From Daphnia pulex (taxonomy: Eukaryota; Arthropoda; Branchiopoda; Diplostraca; Daphniidae), in NCBI RefSeq assembly GCF_021134715.1, contig NC_060019.1:1240001-1304000 (forward strand): 64,000 nt of DNA, read 5' to 3'. Both the position numbers and the translations under genes were made by a program. The notes under the pieces were generated by a model that saw only the letters and a list, made by a program, of their open reading frames with translations, had not been told where the DNA came from and did no database searches. How positions within the stretch are numbered: position 1 is the stretch's first letter; every line of letters starts with the position of its first letter. Below are positions 44,107-56,272 of this stretch, piece by piece.

Positions 44107-45182
44107 ATGAGTAATACTCCAGAACACAGTTCAAGAAAAGATAACAGAGGAAAACGGAGGAAATTATTTTCTGGGGAAGAAGGAACAGCAGCAGAAAGTC
44201 ACTCTTCCAATGAAGAAAGGGCAGGGAGATGGGAGCGTGCTTCTACCTCCAAAAGTGTTGATGCTGTGGAAATGAGAAATTCTGTTGTCGAAGAAGAAAA
44301 TTGTTTCTACCAGGTAAATAAGGAAATTTGTGTCTGATGTCTTACCATTAATCCTTTAAACATGTGTTGTTTGTAGAATGCAGCACAGGCCTCTCCCACA
44401 CAATGCCCTAAAGCTGGAGACGTGACGCCTAAACATAGTCTGCGTATAAAAACACCGGTAATTACACATTCATATTTAAACTCCGTGCCAGATTTAAACT
44501 TGATTTAACCTTTGAATGTTTTTCGATACAGGTTAAGAACTCCGTCCCAGAGATGAAAAAAGGATTCGGAGATTGGAGCATAGAAGAACAAGAAAGACTC
44601 CTCTCCATCTTTAAAATCGGTTTTGATGGAGATTTCAAGAAATTGGCGGACCAATTTCCCAACCAAACTGTTGATAGCGTACGCTATCTATTCACTCAAT
44701 TTGAGGAAGACAGGGATAAGGCTGCTTGGGAAATTGTTTTGAACACAAAAATTGAAGAACTGCGCCAGATGAAAGGTGTTGACTACTCTGAAAATCTGCC
44801 ACTCCACTTCCAACTGCACTCTGGAACATACCCAGCTCAATCTCCAGTCGGAAGGGTCGACTATGGAGCTATTTACGCCAACATAGCAGCATTGATGCGG
44901 GGTGAAATAATCGACAATCTTGACCCAGTGACAAAGATGCACTTTATCGGGCTGTGGAATGTGCACAAACAACGTATCCTGGCTGGACCAGAAGTTCCCT
45001 TTCCGGAATTCAAACCAAAAGAGGGATCTGCTCTCGAAAGGAAGATGGAGTTAGCAGAACGAAGATCTGAGATATGGGCTGCTGACGAGTTGGCAGCAAA
45101 GGAAACTATTCTTTCGGAAGACGTTCCTACTATCGAAGAGTTTTACTTGTCACATGCGTCACTTAACCCTTCTAATGGATAA
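44107..45182 (+). CDS. SANT/Myb-like domain protein (nuclear, unknown)
   Basis: Three exons, 44107-44313, 44377-44457 and 44532-45182, with GT..AG and phase 0 throughout, give 312 residues. The start is the first true ATG. The N-terminus is polar and basic with a nuclear-localisation-like NRGKRRK. In exon 3, WSIEEQERLLSIFKIGFDGD..KLADQFPNQTVDSVRYLF matches the SANT/Myb pattern, with a three-helix layout and spaced aromatics (residues about 107-150). The rest is helical and acidic, without a recognised domain. SANT domains bind DNA or histone tails. A poly(A) signal lies at 45475. The target is unknown; a domesticated or transposon-linked DNA-binding protein is an alternative. Confidence 0.75.
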
Positions 45183-45474
45183 ATTTGAGCTTTAAATTAT
45201 TTAAAAAAATTGAAATTCGATGTTACGTGTTTTGCTTGAAATCGTTTCGGCTTAAACTGTGTTTTAATAAATTCAACCTGCCATTGCATACTAATCAATT
45301 ACTTTTCGAATATTTCATTGAGAATTGTCTTGCAAGAAAACCGGAAAAGAAATGGTTGCTCAGAGTTATTATTAGGTTTACTGTTCAATCAGTAGGACTA
45401 TTATTATTATTTTAAAATAGCGAAACTTTACTCTTATAAAGATTAAATGCTTTTCGGGTGGGAAATGAAGATGA

Positions 45475-45480
45475 AATAAA
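45475..45480 (+). terminator. Poly(A) signal of the SANT-like gene
   Basis: AATAAA about 290 bp after the stop. Confidence 0.45.
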
Positions 45481-46199
45481 GCCAAGCAAAAAATTTCAAA
45501 CCATTAAGCTGAATAACAATTATATCTGGCTGGTTAATAAATAAAACAAATTTGATGCTTAGGATTAAGTTGGCTCATCCCCGCTGATTTGGTTTTCATA
45601 ACAAACGCTCGAGAATGAGCTTGAGCGAATGAAATTAAGCGTGAGAAAAACGGGTAAACCTCGTTTTTGTATACACAGGCCTACAGAATGCTTGTTCTTT
45701 GGAATGTTTGTAAATCTAGAGTATAGTCTCAGAAAGATACAGCGGAATCCTTTATCTTTCTAGCGAATTACGATGGCCAAAAAATCGTCGGATTACAAAA
45801 CAAGCTATTCAGAAATAGATAGGCGAAATGGTAAAGCAATTCAAAATGGACGAAAAGGCAATCAAAGCAACAGTAACAAAACCAAACTCGGACAAACTAA
45901 CTGCGTGATGATCACGACAATTAATTTCCAAAATGGAGAGCATCAAGCTAAAATTCTAGATTGCAATGATTACAATCTAGATTACGTTGTATGCGCTTAT
46001 ACAGTAATACAAGTTGGGATAAAAATAAAAACCATCTCTTAACTCTCGTCTCAAATACGTATTTGATACTACTGTCTATGTCAAAATCTGAAGCTTAGAA
46101 AGTCCTCAGGAAAAAATAAAAATAATCGAATCGAGTTGCTTCGTGGACTGAATCAGCGGACACGAATAATTTACGAAAGTTCGAGGGTGTGCATAAACT

Positions 46200-47170
46200 C
46201 GATCCATCCTACCTTAACGTTATGATAGCTGATCTGTATGCAGTTCTAGCGACCAACAAGGTTAACCCAATTTTTGTGTCGACATTGACGGCTCAGACAA
46301 CTCTGCTCGGTGACCATTACAGCATCAGTCCTGCTGGAAAATGAAAATAAAAGTAAAAAAATAGTACAAATGAAACATTAATTGCAAATTTAAATTAAAT
46401 TCACTTGAACTGAACATTATTCTTTGAATTAAATCAAAAGCATGACATTATATGTAACATCGTCAAAATACAACTTTTTTCATAGCTAGAATTCATTCCC
46501 CTACCACACATACACAACTTTAATTTCCATTCCACCCAAAATTTGTTTGCAAATTATAGACTTGAACTCTCTTTATACAGTAATGTGCATTTCAATTTAT
46601 ATGGATTTTAGCCCCCTGATCCTGTGATCCATGAAGCTTTTAACATTTGCTATGACTGGAAATATATTCCATTCACTTTACTTTCATATGTGACACAAAG
46701 CTACTCTTAATGCGGAAATGAAAGAAGACGAAATTTTGCAAAATGAAATTACTCAAATTAGCACATTACCACAAATGCCAGGACTTGCTTTTCACTTTCC
46801 TTCAAGCTTAGGTAACAACACTCTGCCTTCAATTAACCAAATGTTGAAAATACTCATTCTGTAAATTTGAATACTTAAGAAATATAAGTAATTCTGACGA
46901 CCAAATTTGCTTGGAAACGTGAAATGACAGAGCCGTAAAGTAGTAAACAATTTTACATTTCTTTACAGAAGAGTGAGCGGCCATTTTTGTTGTTGATGAG
47001 GGTTATTTTAGTGACACCTGGTGGTAGCTCTAGAACCTTTCATTGCTTTCCTTAAGATTTGCTTGTTTTTTGGCTTATAATTTAATTGAATCAATTTAAA
47101 AATCTGAGCTCGCTTTCAACATCTATCAATTGAAAGGTTTTATAAATGTGCAATTTAATTTAACGTAAAA
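46200..47170 (+). repeat. Segmental repeat, copy 1 (partner 54640-55320)
   Basis: Collinear with 54640-55320. Shared blocks include ctaccttaac..gatgatagctgatct, tttttgtgtcgaca.tgacggc, attctttgaatt.aatcaaaa, gtaatgtgcat.tcaatttatatgga and gaacctttcattgctttcctta. About 700-970 bp. In the second copy it directly follows a C1q relic, which suggests this copy is the flank of a lost C1q gene. Confidence 0.75.
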
Positions 47171-47451
47171 GCTATTTCAAAGATAGCCAGAATTTGGCCA
47201 AAATGAATGGCGTGAATGGGAAAGGAATGAGTCAACTTGCATCTCATTTTACTTTTCTAAATATAACGATAAGGAACATTTTTCCGATAGTGCCGCGGTG
47301 GCGTTTACGCGACTGCGCAGGTTGCTTCAATGCACTGGCAATAAATTCATAAACTGTTGTTTAAAATTTGCCTCATTCAAAGGAGCGGACAAACTGATTA
47401 AACCAATAACGATTATATATTTACCTGATAGAGTGATAGATGTGATAATTT

Positions 47452-48264
47452 TCTCCCATTTTGTCAACAGTTGAATATAGGGGACCTTGCGAGAAAGGAT
47501 CGTACGACGATGCGAACATCATGTTGGTTTGGGCCTAGGATGAATATCTCTGCAGGATTATTTTTCCGATTCTCCTGGATTTAAAAAAAATTACTAATGA
47601 ATTTAAAAAAACTGCACCAAACATGTTATGCTTATGTGTGCTCAAAAATGCAATTACACATGCATAAAATATGCTACTTTTGATGCAATTGATAGCACAA
47701 ACACACTGGATAGGGCGAGGTAATGTCCATTCCGATATTATGGCAGTTGTTTGTTTTCTCACAGAGATAACACTGGGAGGAGGGAAAATGAATAAAATAT
47801 AATTCGGACTGAGTCACCTCCGATATTCTCATCTTCAAGGACTTGGTGATTTGAATGAACGCTGTCAATGCGGTCTGTATTAATGTCACGACAATGGTAT
47901 TCAATAACAAGTTATCTACGTATACGTGTGCCAAGCCAGTTTATTTACCTGTTTGCATCAAAACAACCTTGATGTTTGAACTGAATGTAATGGGCAATCT
48001 GATTTGCCGACAATATGACAGAGTACCCCATCAACTCGGAACCTCGTCTTTCGTCAACAGTCACGCGACAGCTATGAAAATTCTGGCATAAGAATTTGCA
48101 TAAAGATTAGTTACATTATTTCTTAGAAATGGAAAAAGCTAATATCAATCATAGGGAATTTTTTTACCTTATTTAGCTTCGGATCACGATGAAAGGCATG
48201 GGAGGTTTGAAGAGAATTTGATTTCAAAAATGCCAGATTAAAGCCTTGACTGCATCTTAGAGGA
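47452..48264 (-). pseudogene. Exons of an unknown multi-exon gene, copy 1
   Basis: Open exons with splice sites: about 48168-48264 (RCSQGFNLAFLKSNSLQTSH...) joins in phase 0 to 47949-48082 (FHSCRVTVDERRGSELMGYS...). Next is an exon around 47790-47890 (ALTAFIQITKSLKMRISE), then one at 47452-47570 ending GPLYSTVDKMGENYHIY, which contains a stop in the corresponding frame. A second, more decayed copy lies at 49180-50000. I do not recognise the protein. It may be functional in part, but the stop in the last exon argues for decay. Confidence 0.42.
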
Positions 48265-48478
48265 CTAAATAGATAAAAAGAAAGGTAAAGTGGGAAAAGA
48301 ATAACGTGCATATAATTAAATTAACAGAACAGAAGAAGTGAATTAAATACCGAATAACAGTGTAACCACAGACATTTACATTTACTACATTTGATAAGGA
48401 GTCGCTAGTTCGGTAAAAGTTAAAAAACACAAGTTAGCAAAGTTAAGTTAAAATATAGTTTTTTTTTCAGGTGTTTGT

Positions 48479-48501
48479 AAAAAAAAAAAAAAAAAAAAAA
48501 A
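48479..48501 (+). repeat. A23 homopolymer
   Basis: Run of 23 adenines just upstream of the duplicated block at 48590. It could be a poly(A) insertion scar or simple slippage. Confidence 0.8.
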
Positions 48502-48589
48502 CTCTGATCTATACAATAAGAATAGTCACCATTTTACTACGCACTGTTTGGATACTACAGGATAGAGTACAATACTACAAGGTAAAGTA

Positions 48590-49170
48590 GTTAGAGATCT
48601 ATTAGTTGTTTCTCCCGGAAGCTTTCTTACGTTGCATTTTGATCATTGTGTATGAAAATAACAGAAATAAACGTTGGGATTAAAATCACTACAACTCGAA
48701 CACGAATAATCTAAAAAATTTGAGTGAATTAACACTTAAACAGCATCAAAAGTGAAAGAATACAGTCTTCCTCCTCTTTAACGTAGGGATGAAACAAAGA
48801 TTATTTCGCTATCTTTATTTAAAAATAAAATAGCGCGTAAAATAGTCTTACCTTAGTAGCTGATATGGAGTACCGGCCACCAGTTGAGCTTCCAGACTCG
48901 GAGATATCGGCCAAACTACCACCAATTGCCCCATACTATGGATGTACGTCTAAGCTATTACACCACGCACTGATGATGGAAACCGTTTAGGAGGTGCTCC
49001 AGCGATGTTTTCGGTAACCTCTCCCTTCCACCTATCGTCCTCGAAATAAAAACAAAACAATGGTTGAGAAATACACACCAGAAACGAAATTGATTCGAGT
49101 TTAACTTTCCCTGACAAACGAACTTCGTCCTTGACAAGAACCTGATCGTTCACTGTTCAATAAAAATGAC
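48590..49170. repeat. Near-identical segmental repeat, copy 1 (partner 52725-53225)
   Basis: For about 480 bp this is almost base-for-base the same as 52725-53225 (3' flank of the C1q gene), including the poly(A)-signal region and the block around 48880-49040. On the minus strand both copies keep an open C-terminal-like exon ending ..IAGAPPKRFPSSVR.VIA. A much older version is at 59640-59850. Confidence 0.88.
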
Positions 49171-49179
49171 TCATGCAAG

Positions 49180-50000
49180 ACAGCGGACGAAGACGAAGAT
49201 TAAGCCAATAACGATGAAAATATTTACCCGATAGATGCGATCATTTTCTTCGCTTTCATCGACGGTTGAATGCAAGGCTGGCGAAAAACAATAGTACAAT
49301 GATGATGCGACGTCATATTGGTTTTCCAAGGGCGCAGATCTCTCGAGAACTATTTTCAAGTTTTTCCTGAATTGAAAAGAAAGACAAAAAAAAAACATCT
49401 ATATGCATCAATCAAGTATACAATTTTTTAAATGCTAATATGAACAGTCCGATGTTTGTCTGAAAGACTTTGGGACTCGCATAAGCTGAAGTGCATCTGA
49501 ATTTAAATAAACATGTTTAGTTCGATTTTGTTATCTTACGAGAACATGTTATTGGCAGTTTAATCACGAGGAGACATCAGCACGAATCAAAAAAGGGTAC
49601 GTAGAGAAGGGAGTGAGGGCACGGGACGAGGTAAATATCCAATGATAGTCGATGTTTGTTTTCTTACAGAGCTATCTCTGATATTCTCTGCTTCAAGGTC
49701 TTATAAATTTGAATGAACGTTGCCACTTCTGTACGAATGTCACGAACTCATGATAAGGGTATTCACCAACACGTTCTCTAACTTGTGCTAAGCAAGTTTC
49801 GAGCAAGTTTATCAATCTAGCATCAGAAGTTTCCTACAAATTGGGTACATTTATTAAAAATTGAAAAATCTTTTTACAACTTCACGGCGAATTTGTTTAC
49901 CTAATTGCTCCTTCCAATGTTAAAAAAAAAAAAATAAACACGAAAAGTTTGGGTAAATTGAGATTTTCGTTCCTAAAAAGTCAAGGACTTGACTGCAGAG
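49180..50000 (-). pseudogene. Exons of the unknown gene, copy 2 (decayed)
   Basis: Aligns with 47430-48260. The exon 49215-49377 reads NLKIVLERSAPLENQYDVAS and ends DESEENDRIYR before GTAAAT, aligning with the stop-containing exon of copy 1. Around 49690-49760 an EVATFIQIYKTLKQRISEI block aligns with ALTAFIQITKSLKMRISEV of copy 1. Other exons have stops. Confidence 0.45.
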
Positions 50001-50950
50001 ATAATGATGAATAAATGAAAACTAAGTGTAATTGGCAAAAGGAAAACTTAGGATAAAAAAAATTAACTAAACATTTGAAATGAATATGCACCTGATAACA
50101 GTTTTCATCCCCGCGAGCAATTACTTGGGTGTTCTCAGTTGTCTAAATCAACTGATTTCGATGGAAAAAAATGTTAGGGGAAAAATGGAAAACTAAATGG
50201 AGCAAACTTTACATAAGAAAAAATAATGCGCCCTGTAGTCTACGTGTGAGGATGGTGTCGGATTCGCTTTAAAATAACCAGCACATGTACATAGGCCTAC
50301 CACAAATATATATCTTAGGCTAGTATTAGTCTAGCGGGCAAGAAGAGAAAATGCCGTGAACCAATCGATAGAAACATGGATGGTGTAAGAGTCGCGCCAA
50401 AGCAACCAAACCCATATCACAAATATTAGTTTTAGTCGCTGGGAAATAAAAGAAAGTTCCAGGAACCAGTCGATAGAAATTTTATACTTTTGATTGTAAA
50501 CAATCTGAAGCCCAAACTTGATTCGCAAGAACGATGATGGAGGTTCGTACTTCTTTTTGGTTTCCATTAAATATAGTCGACGTTTTATTTTTATTACTTT
50601 AGTTGCAAAATCTTGCATTTAAAAAAATTGTTCTTGCATTAATCTTTCTTTTACGTACCGGTTCTTGATCTCTACTGCCATTCCGCCATTTTGTATTATA
50701 GAAAGAAGCGTATCATTTCAACCTTGAATCGTTGAATCTGCATATCCCGTATGCGATCACGTATGGAAATCAGGGTTCATCGTAAGGACATCATGATTAT
50801 TCGCGCTGTGTTCCAGTATCTGACACACCCTAACATAAACGTCTTCCACCTATTTCGAACAAATGTGATGATTCTAAAAGGGAATTAAGGAAATACTATC
50901 GCACACAGCAAACGATTTTCTTCCATCCCCCACCCAAAAAAAGAGAAGAA
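50001..50950. other. Intergenic upstream of the C1q gene
   Basis: AT-rich; no gene supported up to the TATA box at 50957. Confidence 0.4.
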
Positions 50951-50956
50951 TCGCAC

Positions 50957-50965
50957 CTATAAAAG
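50957..50965 (+). promoter_or_regulatory. TATA box of the C1q gene
   Basis: CTATAAAAG, about 100 bp upstream of the start codon; transcription start expected near 50985-50995. Confidence 0.65.
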
Positions 50966-51057
50966 ACGGGACTGACTTCTGAATTTTCACACAATCGACG
51001 ACAACTACAGTTCAGCAGTAGGTAGCTCGAAAGGACAAATTGATCTTGATCACAAAT

Positions 51058-52710
51058 ATGGCAAACTTAATTAAGGTAATAAAATTTAATTCAGTTATTA
51101 GTTTCTAAAGCTTACGTTTTTGGGTGCCTGTAAAATGAAACTGTGATGTATGTGTGAATGTTTCAAATTCTAGTGTATGTTGGTACTGTCTTGCCTGGTG
51201 GTCTCTATCGCCTCGGCTCAGTTGCCATCCATCACCGATGGCTTCCATCCCTCCTCATCTGCAATGCTGCCGACCCACAACTCTGCAGCCGTTCCTACCA
51301 CTAAACACGATATCACCTATCACGATTACCCTACTTCTACGCTGTTAGGTTCCCACGTTGTATTCTTAACAACATGTCTGAAGGATCTGAAAGGTAAACT
51401 AGAGATATCACAAATTTAATTAGAAATGAAATTTTAAAAACAACGTCGAACGAAATTTCAGATTCCAACCACAAATTGGCACAAACATCGAAACTTTTGG
51501 TAGAAACGAATACCGCCGTTGACAATGTAAAAAAAGAATTGGAGGAAATAAAAAAAATGCCAAGTTCTAACATTGACAGTTTCAAAAATGAGTTGAACGG
51601 TAGGTTTAAAAAAGATGCCTTTAATCAAACTTAAAATAACCATGTAAAATATGTTGCAGATACAAAGCAACGTTTGACTGAAGCCACTGCTGTAATTGGA
51701 ACTTTAAAGAATGAATTGAACGGTAGGTTAAAAAAGATGCGTTTAATCAAACATAGAATAACTATATGTAACAAATGTTGCAGATTCAAAGCAACGTTGG
51801 ACTGAAGCCACTGCTGTAATTGAAATTTTAAACAATGATTTGAACGGTAAAATTACGAGTGACAGAAACATTTTTTGATTCGCCAATTTTATTGACTACT
51901 TTTTTGCAGTCGTTAAACAAGACGTACAAAGTACGAAGTCCAAAGTTGGAGATTTGACGTCAGAATTGACAAGTAGGTCCCATTACGTTAAAACGTCTTA
52001 GTAATTAACTTGAATTTTTTTTGGCAGAGAGTACAGCCTCCTCATCCATTGGCAAAATCCCCACCTCATGTGCAGACCTTCAGAAAATTGGCCACAAAAA
52101 AAGCGGAATGCATTCCATTATGGAAAGCAACAAAGTCGTAACGGTCTATAGCGATTTCACTAAATTATCAAACGATTCAGGTACATTGCCTATTTACTCA
52201 AACACCTTATGGTTGCTTTGACCCTTTTTTTTTAAATGAAACACGACAGCTTTACAAAAATGGATCGGCTATGCTGACGTCAAATCCCTTCCCACCTTTT
52301 TCTACGCTCAGAAAACGACCCGATTCTCCACAAAAGGTGTACCTATTCCATTCGAGTACGAGAAACTCAACGTCGGTAAAGCCATGAACGGGCAAAAAGG
52401 AATCTTCACAGCCCCACGCAACGGCGTCTATTTCTTTGCCTTCAGCGGAGTTGCGACAATAACAGCACCAGATGGTTATATTGATATAGCCTTGATGGTG
52501 AACGGTAATCAAGTCGGATTAGCCGAGTGTCATTCCAAGTCAGGCAATGGTGAATGGGAAACTTTTTCGCTGCAGTCGACGATAGATCTTAAAGCGGGAG
52601 ATCAAGTTTGGTTGCAAATCATTGTCTTGGGCTCGGCTTATATACAAGACGACAGTGGCCATTACAAACACTTCACTGGTTGGTTGTTATCTGAAGATAT
52701 TTCCCCGTAA
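51058..52710 (+). CDS. Secreted C1q-domain protein with coiled-coil stalk
   Basis: Eight exons, 51058-51075, 51174-51393, 51462-51599, 51660-51722, 51784-51846, 51910-51972, 52028-52180 and 52250-52710. All are GT..AG with introns of 55-98 bp, and they give 392 residues. A signal peptide split by intron 1 (MANLIK + CMLVLSCLVVSIASA) precedes a Ser/Thr linker. Heptad-like coiled coil is encoded by exons 3-6, of which 4, 5 and 6 are each 63 bp. SCADLQKIGHKKSGMHSIM..YSDF follows, resembling the start of fibrinogen-like or related recognition regions. A C-terminal C1q/TNF-like jelly-roll (about 275-392) runs from FFYAQKTTRFS to HFTGWLLSEDISP. C1q proteins form trimers and bind ligands extracellularly, often as innate immune lectin-like factors. 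A poly(A) signal is at 52786. Confidence 0.92.
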
Positions 52711-52724
52711 TTAAAGATCAAGTT

Positions 52725-53225
52725 CTTGTTTCTCCCAGAAACTTTCTTACGTTACATTTTGATCATTGTGTATGGGCATAAAAGAAATAAACGTTGGGAT
52801 TTAAATGACTACAACTCGAACACGAATAATCTAAAAAATTGCAAGGGAGTGAATTAACACTTAAACAGCATCAAAAGTGAAAGAATACAGTCTTCCTCCT
52901 CTTTAACGTAGGGATGAAACAAAGATTCTTTCGCCATCTTTATTTAAATAAAGTAAAATAGCTCGTAAAATAGTCTTACCTTAGCAGCTGATATGGAGTA
53001 CCGGCCACCAGTTGAGCTTCCAGACTCGGAGATATCGGCCAAACTACCACCTATTGCCCCATACTATGGACGTACGTCTAAGCTATTACACTACGCACTG
53101 ATGATGGAAACCGTTTAGGAGGTGCTCCAGCGATGTGTTCATTAACCTCTCCCTTCCACCTTTCGTCCAATCCTCCTCGAAATAAAAGAAAAACAATTAG
53201 TTGAGTATACACACCAGAAACGAAC
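52725..53225. repeat. Near-identical segmental repeat, copy 2 (partner 48590-49170)
   Basis: See 48590-49170. The copies differ by scattered substitutions and a few small indels, indicating recent duplication. Confidence 0.88.
52786..52791 (+). terminator. Poly(A) signal of the C1q gene
   Basis: AATAAA 76 bp after the stop; conserved in the duplicated block at about 48665. Confidence 0.65.
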
Positions 53226-53419
53226 ATTGTAAAAATTAACACACAAATTAATTAGAAATTTACGATACATTTTCGACTTTAAACAAGGATTTTCTGATTA
53301 ACTACGTCAATAACAAGAGAATGTCCATGACAGAAAATTACTTTTGAGTAGACCGGAACGCAAAAAGGAGTACATATATATGAATAAACTTTAGGCATTA
53401 CCAAAATCATCAATAAAAA

Positions 53420-53848
53420 ACCACCACTTTTTTCTACGCTCAGAAAACCAGTCCATTCTCAGCACTACACGTCCCTATTCCATTTGAAAATATAAAACTC
53501 AATATAGGTGGAGCCATGGATATAAAAGCAGGCAAGTTCACAGCCTCTCGCAAAGGAGTTTTTTTTTCTTTCAGCGGAGTTGGGAAAATTTTCTCAACAG
53601 GTGGTCATGTGGATGTAACCTTGATGGTAAACAGTAAAGTCAGTAATCCAGTTGGATATGGCGAGCGCATGTCCCTAACTGGCAGAGAGGAATGGCAAAC
53701 TTATTCCATTCAGTCTACGGTAGATCTCAAAGCAGGAGATCAAGTTTGGGTTAACATTTCATCCTTAAATTCGGCTGTTCTACATGACGAAGCTAAACAA
53801 TTTACCCACTTCACTGGTTGGATGCTACAAGAAGATTTGTCTCCATAG
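53420..53848 (+). pseudogene. C1q-domain gene fragment: only the last exon remains
   Basis: The frame reads FFYAQKTSPFSALHVPIPFE, continues without a stop through an ATG at 53516, and ends HFTGWMLQEDLSP at 53848. It aligns over its full length with exon 8 of the 51058 gene. The signal peptide, stalk and SCADL-type exons are absent: upstream lies the duplicated flank 52725-53225. The C1q frame itself is intact and shows mostly conservative changes, so it could have been alive until recently, or be spliced to an unseen exon. As it stands it lacks a secretion signal. Confidence 0.75.
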
Positions 53849-54370
53849 CTAAAAATCAAGTAGTATTTTCTACATGAAACTTTCTTACTTCGCATTTTTG
53901 TCATGGTATGCGGTCATAATAGAAATAAATCTTGGGATCAAAATTGCTATTATTTTGACTTAAAAATTAATATCTGATAGGCTTAAAACTACATTTCGGG
54001 CGGAGAAAATTGTAAACAAAGAAAAACAGGGAAGTATATAAAAACGAATCGACTTGGTATCGTTCTGACAAAAGGTTATAAACCTTGAGGTCGCGAAAAT
54101 AGATGCTTTATGAAATTTCGGAAGTTATTGACAGGAACAAAGCTGAAAGCACAAATGAAAATTGATTCTTTGAGGCGTCCTACCTTATTGTGATCGGCAG
54201 GCATATGTCAGTAGTCCGGCCAACCATTGTAGTCAGATGCACATGTACAGTAAAATGATACCACGCTGATAGATGAATAGAGTATAACTGATTTTCCGGG
54301 AGTCTTCCATGTCCTGCTTAAAAAATAAATAAATCTGTGAATAGCAATTTCGAGATAACTTGTCGAGGTT

Positions 54371-54467
54371 GCAACTTGTTTTCTTGAGCTCGGCTAATGT
54401 ATAAGAACATCAATGGTATTTTACACATTTCACTGGTTGGATGCTTTAGGAGCATATTTCTCCGTAG
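54371..54467 (+). pseudogene. C1q 3'-end relic
   Basis: About 97 bp that translate in broken frame to ..LSSANV.EHQWYFTHFTGWML.EHISP, the end of the C1q domain with two stops, followed by the same flank as the other copies. Confidence 0.7.
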
Positions 54468-54639
54468 CTAAAAATGAAATAATAGTTTCTCCCTGACGTT
54501 TCTTTGCATTGCATTTCGATCAAGGTGTATGGTAATAACAGAATAAAAGTTGGGATGAAAATCACTAAAACTCTTTAGTCTAAAAATTATTTTATTGGAA
54601 TGAAATTATTGGAAAATGAAACTAGATTCTGTGAGGCAT

Positions 54640-55320
54640 CCTACCTTAACTTGATGATAGCTGATCTGGGATGCAGAACTGGCCACCACCCAGGTAACCC
54701 TCATTTTTGTGTCGACACTGACGGCCTGGACTCAGCAGCTTTCCGGTCAAAGCAGTCTGTTACAGACGTGCATAACAGACGGTATCTTCAATAATCCAGC
54801 ACCAATCCTGCTGAAAACATAAATTAAAAATTAAATTACTTTGAATTGAACATCACATAATTCTTTGAATTGAATCAAAAGACAAAGCAAGACATTATGT
54901 ACACCATCATCAAAATGCAATCATACCTGGAATTCACTCCCATCCCACACAAACTTTCATTTCCATTGCAACTCAATTTTTGTTTGCCAAATGTGGACTA
55001 GAAGTCCCTTCCCTTGTACTGTAATGTGCATTGCAATTTATATGGACTTAAGCACCCTGATCCATGCAGCTTTTAACATTTTCTTTTACTGAAAATGTGA
55101 GCGCCTGAGCGGCTATGTTATCTGCTGGTGTGTTATTTTAGTGATGGCACCTGGTGGAAGCTCTAGAACCTTTCATTGCTTTCCTTATGATTTGCTTGTT
55201 TTTTGGCTTATAATTTAATTCAATTGTTACCATCTCCCCAATTTTCAAAATCTGAGCTCACTTCCAACATCTATCAATTGAAAGGTTTTATAAAGGTGCA
55301 ATTTAACTTTAATGTGCTTT
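54640..55320 (+). repeat. Segmental repeat, copy 2 (partner 46200-47170)
   Basis: Lies immediately downstream of the C1q relic at 54371. See 46200-47170 for the shared blocks. Confidence 0.75.
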
Positions 55321-55329
55321 TACGTTTTG

Positions 55330-56260
55330 ACCAGAGTAGAAGCTGAAAGACGTGAATTGATGGACCGGGCAAACTCTGCTAAATGCGACAAAATTAAGGA
55401 TAATTTCTAGGCGGAAGAATCGCAGGAATAGTATCACATTAGAATACCACAATAAAAAATAGTAATCACAACAGTATCACAACAGAAGCTGTGATTCCAC
55501 GTTGATCGATTGATACAGTATTGGAATTTTCAGGCAGAGATCTTCCAGTCACCAGCTATTTTTTTTGTGAAGGTTTACCCAAGTGACAAATTCAAATAAT
55601 AACCCAAATAGTGAATTCTATACCACCTATATCTCTGTGAATTGTATCGAGAGAAAACAGAAAAATTCTGATTCGTTTCTATTTCTGGTTTTGTTGGATA
55701 GAAAGTTGGTTGGCGCGAATATTTCTTAATCGAAAACTGAATCACTTAGAAAGCTCTTGATGGTGCAGGGGAATCCCTACTTTCTCGATTCGTGGTTATT
55801 AAAGGCCTCGCAGCAAACAGAAATATCGCTCGCTTTGATTTACCTACTTGCCTTCCTCAAATGAAATTTCGTAAATTACTGAATTCCAGTCACCTTTCTG
55901 CGGTTCATTATCGCCAATATGATGATAGAGTAGCGCAAAATACATTAAAACGACTCCACAATTCATCCACAATACCGAAGCTATACGGCAACTAATGAAA
56001 GTGAAACGATAGAGCAATCAGTAGCTCAACACAAACCAGAAAACCACCTACGACCACAAGCGGGAAAGCAAAGGAATACGCGCATGAAATCAAGGGGAAA
56101 ATATAAAAAATATTCTGTCTGTTTGACAGAGAAGGCGTTGCCTTTGCCACATGATATAAATTCAAGTCGATACGCTCACCTGTCCATCAGTCAAGTCCTC
56201 GAGTGTTTACATCGACGTAGCTCCTCCGAGGAACACCCTGTGATAAATAGAAACCAAACT
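55330..56260. other. Intergenic, nothing secure
   Basis: Short open frames (55792-55995, 56084-56362) lack support and probably belong to the promoter and leader of the next gene. Confidence 0.4.
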
Positions 56261-56272
56261 AATTATTTCAAC

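Noticed and set aside
53516..53848. Independent intracellular C1q gene starting at 53516
   Set aside because: The C1q frame is open upstream of that ATG and aligns with exon 8 of the neighbour, so it is a 5'-truncated copy.
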